Shown: piece after piece, positions 55,674-64,000 of the stretch
Layout of the letters: each line of letters opens with the position of its first letter
Position numbering within the stretch: position 1 is the first letter of the stretch
From: Hyparrhenia diplandra
Taxonomy: Eukaryota; Streptophyta; Magnoliopsida; Poales; Poaceae
Length of the DNA: 64,000 nucleotides
Direction: 5' to 3'
Assembly: GCA_015847255.1 (NCBI GenBank)
Contig: JADLZK010001188.1
Location: forward strand, 34,038-98,037
The notes under the pieces: generated by a model
Seen by the model: only the letters and a program-made list of their open reading frames with translations
What the model was told of the DNA's origin: nothing
The model's database searches: none
Translations under genes and position numbers: made by a program

Positions 55674-55755
55674 CTCCCTCCGTTCCAAATTATAGTTCAC
55701 TTTGGCTTTTCTAGATCCATTTCTTTTACTATGTATCTAAACATAGTGTATAACT
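55674..55755. mobile_element. Stowaway MITE, truncated
   Basis: CTCCCTCCGTTCCAAATTATAGTTCACTTTGGC is a typical Stowaway left end after TA. The right terminal repeat is missing; the sequence changes near 55755. Confidence 0.7.
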
Positions 55756-55759
55756 AGGT

Positions 55760-57240
55760 GCCTTCCCCACGGCGCCGCGAGGTGCTGGCCGGCCCTCCAC
55801 TCCACCGAAGGCGTGGGCGGGACCCCCCGCGTCCGCACGGCGAGGGGAGACCTGGTCGTGGTCGATTTGCGGCTGACGACCGCGGATCCGGGCTCGCCAA
55901 AGGCGGATCCAGCGTCTTCCGGCCCAAGTGGCGGCAAACAGCCGCCATGGGACGCGGCGACGTTGGAGGCGGGGCGGCGGCTGGCGATGTCTTCTCCGCG
56001 TGGCTGGGGCGAAGGGAGCAGGGGAGGGGGGGGGGGGGGAGAGGGGGGGAGGGGTGACGGAGGAGGCGGAGGGCGCCGACCCTAGGCCGGCGGGTGCCGC
56101 CCGGCAGCGGTGGCGGGAGGAACCCAGCACGTCGCCTAGCCATTGGAGACTCGAACATTCACCCCCGAAGTGTAATATATTCATCGTGCCGTTTGAACGG
56201 TATATATCAGGAGTAACAAATATCGATCTTCACTTTGATTTCGATCCCAAGAGCTTAAGGATTGCACACTAAAATCACTTCTAACCACTATCTTTGATTT
56301 AAAAGTGCCCACGACACCATCTCTTTTTTCGAAAACGTGCACATTGACACGTACCCACGACACCATCTCAATGTGCCTCCTTATCACGTTATGTAGGTAT
56401 GTTGTGTAAACCTTACGGGGATTTAAGAGAGGTCCAGAGCCAAATAATACACACGTATGTATTGATGCATGATCGAGAGGGCATCCATCCGCTGCAAAAG
56501 AGCTGTCAAAGAGGCACCACTGGATGACAGTTTATTTTATTACTAGTTTACGTCATTTTTTAGTTTTATTTAACAGAAAGTATTGAAAAAAATATATCAG
56601 CATCTAACTGTAACATCATACTAGTGATCTTATTAAATCCAACATTTTATAATACTACATCCAGTTTTTATATCGTAGACTCTTACATGCTTGTAATGCT
56701 GACCAAGATGGTTATTAGTCTAGCACTGGATCGCAATGGCTGCTTGGCTTGATGACCAAGGTGCATGAGCCACCACCGGACGGCTCGATTGCATAGTCTT
56801 GTTTGGAGTTCTGTCATTTGTCCTTTTTGGAGTTGTACAAGGGCGTGGAATTTGAAAGGCCCTGGTCTGTGGGCTCGTGAAATTGGAGAAGATGAATTGA
56901 ATTGGAGTTCCAATCCAAATCCATGTGGTAATAGAAATGAGGTCCAGTTGTTGATTTTGAACTGAAATGGTTTATCTGAATGGGGAAAACGGATCTTTTC
57001 TGTCGTGCCTGTTACAGCGCATTGGCCTTGGCTCAAGTTACTTCTAGTTTTTCTCTATTGCTTTGCCAATTCCCCATACAATTCATGACACGCCTGAATA
57101 AAGAATGTTGGCGGAGTCATGGGATTTTAAACCAATATCATATTAGATTTACATACTGTTCCATTTGCTGCCAAACCAGTATTCAGAGATATCACTTTAT
57201 GGTTTAGTGAATTTTTATGGCAAGATGAATAATCAAATTC
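55760..57240. other. No gene recognised
   Basis: A GC-rich block (55760-56150), open on both strands and containing a G9-type run, shows no family motif. It is followed by AT-rich sequence up to the kinase 3' flank. Confidence 0.45.
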
Positions 57241-57468
57241 ATTCAAAAGCACAGCAAAAAGGATCCAATTCACATAATATATAATTTATATCAGTATATC
57301 ACAGTTATACAACAATACAGCGAGCACTACAAGCTGTTGAACAAGTAAAGAACAAGTTACGTTTTACATCCACTACACAAGTGTTGAACGTGGAAGCATG
57401 TTGCCGTACAAAAAACGTGGAAGCATGCTTCAGAGCACCGGGGATGACACTAGTTTCTCTGGCAGCAG

Positions 57469-58440
57469 CTACATCTTGGTGAACCAGGGGAGCTTGAGCG
57501 CGGCGGCTGCCGTGAGCCGCTTGTCGGGGTTGAGCGTGAGCAGGCCGCTGAGTACCTGGAATCCTTCATCAGACAGCCTCGTCTCCGGGAACACCTTGCG
57601 CAGTAGGTTGCGCCGTTTCATCTGTAGCTCCGGCATCATCTGGACCAATCTAGCGAACCACGTGGACGGGAACCATGGCCACGTCGTTTCATCAGGCACG
57701 CCGAGGACGTCGAAGATGGCATCGAGCTGGCCTTCTTCATCGCAGGACTCGAACAGTTGGGACCCCTTGAGGAGCTCTGCCATGACGCAGCCAAGCGACC
57801 AGGTGTCGACGAGGGCGTCGTAGTCGGGCTTCCCCAGCAGCATCTCGGGCGCCATGTACCACAGCGTGCCGGCCATCCCGTGCGGCAGCGACGCGTCCAT
57901 GCGCATGGCGAGCCCAAAGTCGCAGATCTTGACGGTGGTGCCTTGGCGGACGAGGACGTTTTCGGGCTTGATGTCCCGGTGGACGACCTGGGCGTCGTGC
58001 ATCTTGTTGGCTCCCGTGAGCAGCTGCCACATGACGTTGCGCACGATCGCCTCGGGTTGCGGCCGCATCCCAGCGCAGCTATGGAGGCTAGGGCCGACGC
58101 ACTCCATGACGAGGGAGAGGTCATTGGTGGCCGGATCGCGGGCGAGGCCGTGGAAGCCGACGACGAACGGGTTGTCGCGTGCGCTCGCCTCCAGTAGGCA
58201 CGCCTCCCGGAGCAGCGCCATCTGATCCTGACTGCAGTTGTCGGCGGCGGCGAGGCGCTTGATGGCGACGGTTTCGCCGGTGAAGCAGTGGCGTGCCTTG
58301 ACGACGGCGCCGAAGGAGCCCATCCCGAGGCAGCAGGTCTCCTCGTAGTCATCGGTGCTGCCGATGAAGATGCACGCAGTATTGTTGCCGGGGCTGTGGA
58401 TGGTGGTGGCGGTGGCGGCGGCGTGTACGCAGGCGGCCAT
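57469..58440 (-). CDS. Intronless CDK-like serine/threonine protein kinase
   Basis: A 323-residue single-exon kinase filling one domain. Gly loop GMGSFG (39-44), ATP-binding Lys61 in VAIKRL, candidate alpha-C Glu79 in LLREACLLE, catalytic HRDIKPEN (154-161), DFG (174-176) and GTLWYMAPE (191-199), then VDTWSLGCVMAELL (211-224), a CDK/MAPK-type lobe. The CDK features PSTAIRE and the usual T-loop Thr are not evident, and WYMAPE replaces the common WYRAPE. The overall form resembles the grass-expanded intronless group annotated as putative cyclin-dependent kinase F-2; this is family knowledge, not proved here. All catalytic residues are present, so an active enzyme is plausible. Start at 58440: first Met upstream of the Gly loop, giving a 35-residue N-terminal lead. 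A truncated paralogue lies at 59213-59374. Confidence 0.9.
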   Translation of the reverse strand: MAACVHAAATATTIHSPGNNTACIFIGSTDDYEETCCLGMGSFGAVVKARHCFTGETVAIKRLAAADNCSQDQMALLREACLLEASARDNPFVVGFHGLARDPATNDLSLVMECVGPSLHSCAGMRPQPEAIVRNVMWQLLTGANKMHDAQVVHRDIKPENVLVRQGTTVKICDFGLAMRMDASLPHGMAGTLWYMAPEMLLGKPDYDALVDTWSLGCVMAELLKGSQLFESCDEEGQLDAIFDVLGVPDETTWPWFPSTWFARLVQMMPELQMKRRNLLRKVFPETRLSDEGFQVLSGLLTLNPDKRLTAAAALKLPWFTKM

Positions 58441-58499
58441 TAGGGCTTGCTGCGCGCAGGCAAGAGGATGAGATGGGAGCGCAGGAAAGGGGCGGCGCG

Positions 58500-58705
58500 G
58501 CGGGCATTATATGCAGCGAAGAAATTTATTGAATTCGACTCGGGTTTGGCCTCGTATCCGACTATGCTCCGCGCCCTGTTCCCTTCTTCCACCTCCCCCA
58601 GCGATGCCGACACTCCCCGTACAGCGGGCTCAGCAGAGTGTCCGACTCCGCGAAGAATTTAGTTTGAATTCGACTAGGTTTGGTATCCCCGTATCCGACT
58701 TGGCG
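58500..58705. repeat. Direct duplication in the kinase upstream region
   Basis: GCGAAGAAATTTATTGAATTCGACTCGGGTTTGG with CGTATCCGACT (58513-58562) recurs as GCGAAGAATTTAGTTTGAATTCGACTAGGTTTGG with CGTATCCGACT (58650-58702), about 140 bp apart. Confidence 0.75.
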
Positions 58706-59212
58706 CGAGCGGGGCACGCGTGGTACGGCGACGCCGACTGGGCTCGCAATCTCCACTTGGGCTGATGACCATCGCCGCTCGATCCAGTCCAACAGGCTCG
58801 GCTCTGCAGCCCGCGTAAGGGTTTAGTGATTTATTTTTGGCAAGACAGATCAGTTCAAGGTTTAGTGCCTTATTTGTGGCAACACAAAGAATCAAATTCA
58901 TTCAAAAGAGCACCAAAAAAGATTCAATTGAGTACCCCTTTTTGCCCGGACTTCAAGCAGTTTAGTTTTAACCGTGTTAATGGTCTCACATTATTGGTCT
59001 ATAGAGAATCAAAGTAAATTTGCCAATGAATCGCGAAATGCTATGGCAATTTGTATCAGTACATCACATTTTTCACAACAACAATACATCAGGCATTACA
59101 AGTCACAACCTGTGTTGAGAAGAAAGGTAGTTTTACATGCACACAACGGTGAGAGCATACTTCAAAGTCGTGAACTGAGTACCGGTGATGACACTTGTTT
59201 CTTTCGAAGTAG

Positions 59213-59374
59213 CTACAGTCCGTTCATCTTGGTGAACCATAGTTGCTTGAGCGCGGTAGCTGCCGTGAGCCGCTTGTCGGGGTTGCATGTGAATAGGCCG
59301 CTGAGTACATGGAATCCTTCCTCGGACAGCTTCGTCTCCGGGAAGCCCTCGCGCAGTAGGTTGCGCCGCTTCAT
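59213..59374 (-). pseudogene. CDK-like kinase paralogue, only the last 53 codons
   Basis: On the minus strand MKRRNLLREGFPETKLSEEG, FHVLSGLFTCNPDKRLTAAT and LKQLWFTKMNGL match the kinase C-terminus (residues 275-323) with a four-residue extension. The 3' flank (59040-59210) also resembles that of the intact gene. The N-terminal 274 codons are absent. At the break lies a small tandem repeat of GATGAGGAAATGAAT. Confidence 0.85.
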
Positions 59375-59436
59375 GGATGAGGAAATGAATGAGGAAATGT
59401 CTAAGTGACTGAGGACATGAATGAGGAAATGAACTA
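59375..59436 (+). repeat. Tandem GATGAGGAAATGAAT repeat at the kinase fragment breakpoint
   Basis: ATGGATGAGGAAATGAATGAGGAAATG and GAGGACATGAATGAGGAAATG follow one another between the truncated kinase and the sequence before the Copia LTR. Confidence 0.75.
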
Positions 59437-59516
59437 ATCTTCTACTCTAAAACCTCTTCAGAGATGGCGGCATTTACCCCAAGGATCGTGACACGTCAGT
59501 ATCCAGTGGAGGTATT

Positions 59517-60316
59517 GTTAGAATATAAGGCAATTTCCAGATTAATTCCATAAAATAAATCATGATAAATAGATCTACTAGATAAAGCATGTGAAGCAAA
59601 CAAGCATGATTCAAAATCATATAACAGATCATAGCATGGTTGAACAACATAAAACATGGCATGATCATGGCAACTGGTGTAGGCACAACTAGCACAACAC
59701 ATACACCAGATAGATTGAATAGTTTGAACATGTTGGACAATAAGATTAGATTACAGATGTAATACCTGCCGATGTAGAAGTACATGGTGATGAAGATGCA
59801 AACGATGATCGCACGTCCTTGTAGATGATCTCGTGCGCGAGCCTTACGACGACGAGACGACATGCTGAGATTTGAGAGCAATCGCGCGAAGAGCGCTTCC
59901 CAAAAACCTTATTCGCCTTCTCCCGGTGCAGGATCGCAAAGACGACGGTTCCGGAGACCTGCTCGCCCGGTCGCTGGTGCACGCGAACGATCGGGCTGGA
60001 GACTTGGCAACGGCGACGCAGCAGTGAGAAGAGGAAAATACTATTTTACTACTTTAGGATTTTCTAATTGAAACTCCCAATTGTAGTTGTTATGTTGTGT
60101 CTATTCCCAGAAGGCTTGGTGCAAATATATAGGGAGGAAAACTCCCTACCTCCACATCAACTAGCAATATGGTACTAATTGATATTGCACCTCTCACCTT
60201 TACTCATGGGTTAAAATTATAAAGCCCATTAGGGAACACAAATATTGGGCTTTTGAGATTTATCAGAATTTCTTCATATGAATTTTAGGGGAAATATTCA
60301 TATATAAATTCTAACA
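59517..60316 (-). repeat. 3' LTR of the Copia element
   Basis: 800 bp, TGTTAGAATATAAGG to TATAAATTCTAACA. Confidence 0.85.
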
Positions 60317-60929
60317 ATCCCCCACCAGATCTCAACTGCCCAATATAGATATTTTCCTTATCTCACTACTGTTTTATATACTAGTGTTTCAGCAGAGACT
60401 GTTAAGTTGAACATCCGCCTAGAGCTTCAAGTTCTACTCATCCACAACTTGAACAATGGACTACGCCTTGAATTGCAAGTTTTGTGTGAATAAGTTTTGC
60501 TCAAAGTCAAACTAGTACTTGGCTGCCAGTAGCCTTTCTCCGTGGGTGGAGCATATACGTCATACTCCTTAGTCTCTTCATGAGCTTACTAGAGATCACC
60601 CAAATCTCATAGACTACGACGTTTAACAGTCGAACTCGTATAGGTATGCCCTTTCAAGAATGCTCTGTAGGACAACATCTTTACTTATAAAGTCAATAGG
60701 ACATATTAAGGCATTCTCGTTAACCTACCATACAGAGCCTCTTTGCTCTTGAGAGTATTGCATCTTCACATAGAGAGGGTTTATTATTTTACTCTCCTCA
60801 GTTTACCAATAGCTTGTTCTTCCCAGGTCCTTAGTCACGGGATCTCCGATCAAAAAGGTTGGGTTACTACTATTGTAAACTCATATGGGTCTCATACCCA
60901 TCTCCTAGATGCAATTTCTATCACATTAC

Positions 60930-62560
60930 GTGATAGCCCTTTTGTAAAGGGATCGCCAAGGTTTTTTATCTGTGCGTATATAAGATACAGTTATTAGTCC
61001 GGAGTTTCTCAATTTCTCGACAGATTTCAAACGTCTTTTAACGTGTCTTGTTGACTTTGAATTATCCTTAGCACTATTCACCTTAGTGATCATAGTTTGA
61101 TTATCACAGTTCATAAGGATAGCGGCATGCTTGGTTTTTCAACCACCGGCAAGTCGACAAGAGCTCACGTAGCCACTCGCCTCTGCCGAGATCTTTGTAT
61201 CTAAAGCGGTAAGTTCTCGCTTCCATGGTTGACTTAGTCAAAATAGTCTGTTTACAAGACCTCCATGACACTGCGCCACCTCCAAGAGTAAATACATACC
61301 CACTTGTGGTGTAGATTTGAGCAATATCAGAAATCCAGTTCGCATCACTATATCCCTCTAGCACAGCTGGGTGCCCAAAATAGTGAATTCCATAGCTCAT
61401 TGTACCTTTAAGATAGCACAAGACCCTTTCTAGTACATGCCAATGATCATCACCCGGGTTGGACATATACCCACTCAACTTGCTCACAGCAAAAGAGATA
61501 TCTGGTCTGGTTGCATTCGCTAGATACATGAGTGAACCAACAATCTGAGAGTACTTGAGTTGATCTCTAGTATGCTTCTTATTCTTTCGCAATATCACAC
61601 TAGGATCATAAGGTGTTGGAGAAGGCTTTCTATCCATATAGCCAAAACGGCTCAGGACCTTCTCAACATAGTGAGATTGCGATAAAGTAATACCACTCTC
61701 TTCCTTAATTAGCTTAATGTTTAGAATTACATCAGCTTCTCCTAGATCTTTCATATCAAAATTCTTTGACAAGAAAGACTTGACCTCATTTATAACATCC
61801 ATGTTTGTTCCAAAGATTAGAATATCATATAAACATAATATAACAGATTCGCCCCCACCATGTCGATAATACACACACCTATCAGCTTCATTAACAATAT
61901 AGCCGGCACTAGTTAACGTAGTGTCAAACTTCTCATGCTATTGTTTAGGTGCTTGCTTCAAGCCATACAAAGACTTCAATAATTTACACATCTTTTGCTC
62001 TTCACCTTTTACTACAAACCCATCAGGCTGATCCATATAGATCTCCTCATCCAACTCTCCATTAAGAAAAGCTGTCTTCACATCCATTTGATGAATGGTC
62101 AGACCATATGAGGCAGCCAAGGATAGTAGTGTTCGAATAGTGGTCATTCTAGCTTGGTGAGTAAGTATCAAAGAAATCTTCTCCTTCCTTTTGAGTGTAG
62201 CCCTTAGCTACAAGCCGAGCCTTGTACTTGTCAATAGTACCATCAGGTCTAAGCTTTTTCTTGAACACCCACTTACAACCGATTGGTTTGTAACCAAAAG
62301 GTAGTTCAGAAAGCTCCCAAGTTTCATTAGAAAGAATCGAGTCCATCTCACTACGAACGACTTCTTTCCAATCATCTCCGTGACTGGGAGATGCATATGC
62401 CTCTGAAATAGAGGTGGGAGTATCATCCACAAGGTACACAATGAGATCATCACCAAAAGATTTTGCAATCCTTTGTTCCTCACAGAACTTCATTGTCATC
62501 CTCCTCAAGTGGTTGCTCAAATGACTCAATAGGAGACTCGATAGGTATAGTAATATTTGG
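60930..62560 (-). pseudogene. Copia reverse transcriptase-RNase H, inactive
   Basis: Reading downward: RIAKSFGDDLIVYLVDDTPT and DWKEVVRSEMDSILSNETWE (62460-62310), GCKWVFKKKLRPDG, YKARLVAKGYTQKEGEDFFD (62280-62180). Then IHQMDVKTAFLNGELDEEIY (62090-62030), SLYGLKQAP (61970), then LCLYDILIFGTNMDVI (61840). The last should contain YVDD: two residues including one catalytic aspartate are missing, so the enzyme cannot be active. The connection and RNase H follow: VGSLMYLANATRPDISFAVS, GYSDANWISD and a SGYVFTLGGGAVSWRSCKQT block (61560-61230), and a C-terminal NCDNQTMITKVNSAKDNSKS, TRHVKRRLKSV (61110-61000). Frameshifts occur near 62165, 61930 and 61110. Confidence 0.9.
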
Positions 62561-62564
62561 ATCT

Positions 62565-63160
62565 GCGTTCGGCGGGGCGGACGTGGCGGGCCCGTTTCGC
62601 GTTGGGGCGGGGTTCTTTGCAGGGCAAGGGGCGCAGACCGTGGCGCTGTCGGCCTGTTGGTGCTGGTTCTTTATAGGCGCTGGTCGTTTCGTTGGGCATC
62701 GTCAGTTGTTGTTTGGTTTTGTTTGGTTTAACGGTGCTGGGGCGATATTCGTTTTATCGGGGTTTGTTGTGTTTTGGTGGCGACACTTGTCGTTATGGGT
62801 ACCGGGTTTCGGGTTCATGACGTGGTTGGATATCGTGACTATGGTTGGTTGTGGTACGTCGGCAGAATGTGCGATGGTTGCTGGGTTGTTGGGTTCGGTC
62901 CGCGGTTGCGGTTTGGTAAACATTTCTTGGTTGGGCTGGGATGTTTGGGTTGAGATAGTGTTGTCTCTCGGATCTTCTTATGCGGGATGTTTTCCCGGGG
63001 TGATCAAAGCGATTGATCCGGGGACATTTTGCCCTCTGGCGGGGCATGGCGTAACGCCATCTCTTAGTGTGCGCTGGCACTGCAGTCTCCTTGCGTCGAT
63101 TGAAGCGATACATGAAAGTTAAGATCAAGGAAAGAAACCTATAATGGGTTTTTGGATTAC
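62565..63160. other. Unassigned GT-rich segment inside the Copia element
   Basis: About 600 bases with very low A on the + strand (runs such as GTTGTTGTTTGGTTTTGTTTGG), different from both flanks. The + strand is open from within the RT antisense to 63122 (219 codons), but the first ATG in that frame is only at 62818, and low A content alone explains the lack of stops. A minus-strand frame (63118-62793) begins MYRFNRRKETAVPAHTKRWR. I recognise neither product. Confidence 0.5.
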
Positions 63161-63162
63161 AT

Positions 63163-64000
63163 TTGGGGAATATATAAGGCAATTTCGGATTAATTCCATA
63201 AAATAAATCATAAATAGATGCACTAGATAAGCATGGCCAGGCAAATGAAAGCATGATTCAAAATCATATAGCAGGATCATAGCGTAGTTGAAGACAACAT
63301 AAAACATGGCATGATCGCCTTGGCTACGAATTATGCCAGGCACAGCTAAGCGCCTTATACACGGATAGATTGAATAGTTTGAACATGTTGGACAATAAGA
63401 TTTAGATTCACAGGATGCTTATTACTGCTTGGGTGTAGGGGAGTTACATGGTGATGAAGATTGCTTGATGAAGTCGCTAACGTCGCTTGTAGATTGATCC
63501 CGATCTCTCTTGCTGCCGCGAGCCTTCACGTGACGAGGCAGGTATGCTGGAGATTTGAGAGCAATTATTTTGACTTCCCAAAACATTATTCTCCTTCTCA
63601 GAGTTACCCAGGATGATCATAAAGAGGCAATGATTCAGGAGACACCTTTCGCCCGTCCCATTTACAGTGCCACTTGTGAACAATGTTTGGAGACTTAGCT
63701 TGGCAATGACGCTTAGCGGTGGAAGAGGAAAATACTATTTTACTACACTTTAAGATTTTTCTAATTAGAAACTCCCAATTACATGAGATTTGTTATGTTG
63801 TGTCTATTCGAGAAGGCTTGAGGTGCAAATATATAGGGGAGAAAAACTCCTACCTCCACACATCAACTAATGGCCGCATTTTTAATTGATATTGCACCTG
63901 CGCCTTTACTCATGGAAACGAAATTACTTAGAAACCCATTAGGGAACTACAAAATATTTAGGCCTTTTGAGATTTATCAAAATTTTTCATATGAATTTTA
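63163..64000 (-). repeat. Second Copia LTR (5' LTR), partial and more decayed
   Basis: Collinear with 59522-60290 (AATATATAAGGCAATTTC, CATGATTCAAAATCATATA, GAAGGCTTGAGGTGCAAATA) but with many substitutions and short insertions. The window ends before its terminus. Confidence 0.8.

Larger units (their letters stand above)
59517..64000 (-). mobile_element. Copia LTR retrotransposon, rearranged, right end outside the window
   Basis: Left LTR (3' LTR on the minus strand) 59517-60316; a decayed partner starts near 63163 and runs off the window. GGTAT precedes the left LTR as the candidate target duplication. A purine tract (minus strand GGTGGGGGAT) lies at 60317-60326. RT and RNase H are present; gag, protease and integrase are replaced by an unrelated GT-rich segment. 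Confidence 0.85.

Noticed and set aside
55754..56272. Several open frames in a GC-rich block near 55.8-56.2 kb
   Set aside because: All frames on both strands are open through composition, and G-runs dominate. No protein motif.
62463..63122. 219-codon + strand open frame resembling a membrane protein
   Set aside because: Its first ATG is late, half of it is antisense to RT, and the low A content of the strand explains the absence of stops.
1..64000. CRISPR arrays, bacterial operons, rRNA genes or riboswitches
   Set aside because: Introns, LTR retrotransposons, MITEs and plant protein families show eukaryotic nuclear DNA. The regular repeats are minisatellites, subterminal repeats or hairpins, not CRISPR.

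Overview
The window is nuclear DNA of a grass (Poaceae). The evidence is CACTA elements with TTTGCCGAGTG-type subterminal repeats, Tourist and Stowaway MITEs, chromovirus Gypsy and Copia elements, intron-bearing phytocyanin genes with GT-AG introns, and an intronless CDK-like kinase. About three quarters of the sequence is mobile DNA, much of it nested. The species cannot be named from the sequence alone.

Layout. 1-6883: the right part of a CACTA transposon with degenerate TNP2-like and TNPA-like transposase genes. 7020-13900: a LINE relic split by a hAT MITE, a Mutator-like element around a GC-rich segment, a Tourist MITE, an LTR-retrotransposon 5' end and several tandem repeats. 14450-55300: a direct tandem array of phytocyanin (plantacyanin-like) genes, all on the + strand, here called copies A (15.1 kb), B (25.8 kb), C (33.0 kb), D (43.0 kb), E (46.2 kb) and F (54.6 kb), plus a lone 3' fragment at 28.5 kb. 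Between and inside the copies lie a decayed + strand Gypsy, a chromovirus Gypsy with both LTRs, a hAT transposon with transposase remains, two LINE fragments, a solo LTR, a hAT deletion derivative holding a nested non-coding LTR element, two Harbinger-like elements and several MITEs. 57.4-59.4 kb: an intact single-exon CDK-like kinase (minus strand) and a truncated tandem paralogue. 59.5 kb to the end: a Copia element (minus strand) whose gag-integrase part is replaced by an unrelated GT-rich segment.

The phytocyanin array is the main genic content. Only F is open from start to stop with all four copper ligands. E was open until a hAT element landed in exon 2. C and D each carry a single-base frameshift in a homopolymer, and D has a deletion as well. 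A and B share a frameshift and have lost two copper ligands (Cys to Ser, His to Asp). The copies share promoter blocks, so paralogous empty sites can be read directly for several insertions: Stowaway in the B 3' UTR, Gypsy in the B promoter, and a Harbinger-like element upstream of D.

The most unusual structure is an array of about 11 inverted-repeat hairpins (48.77-50.15 kb) inside the non-coding LTR element. The stems differ in sequence from unit to unit, but the loops keep a CCAACGG-like motif.
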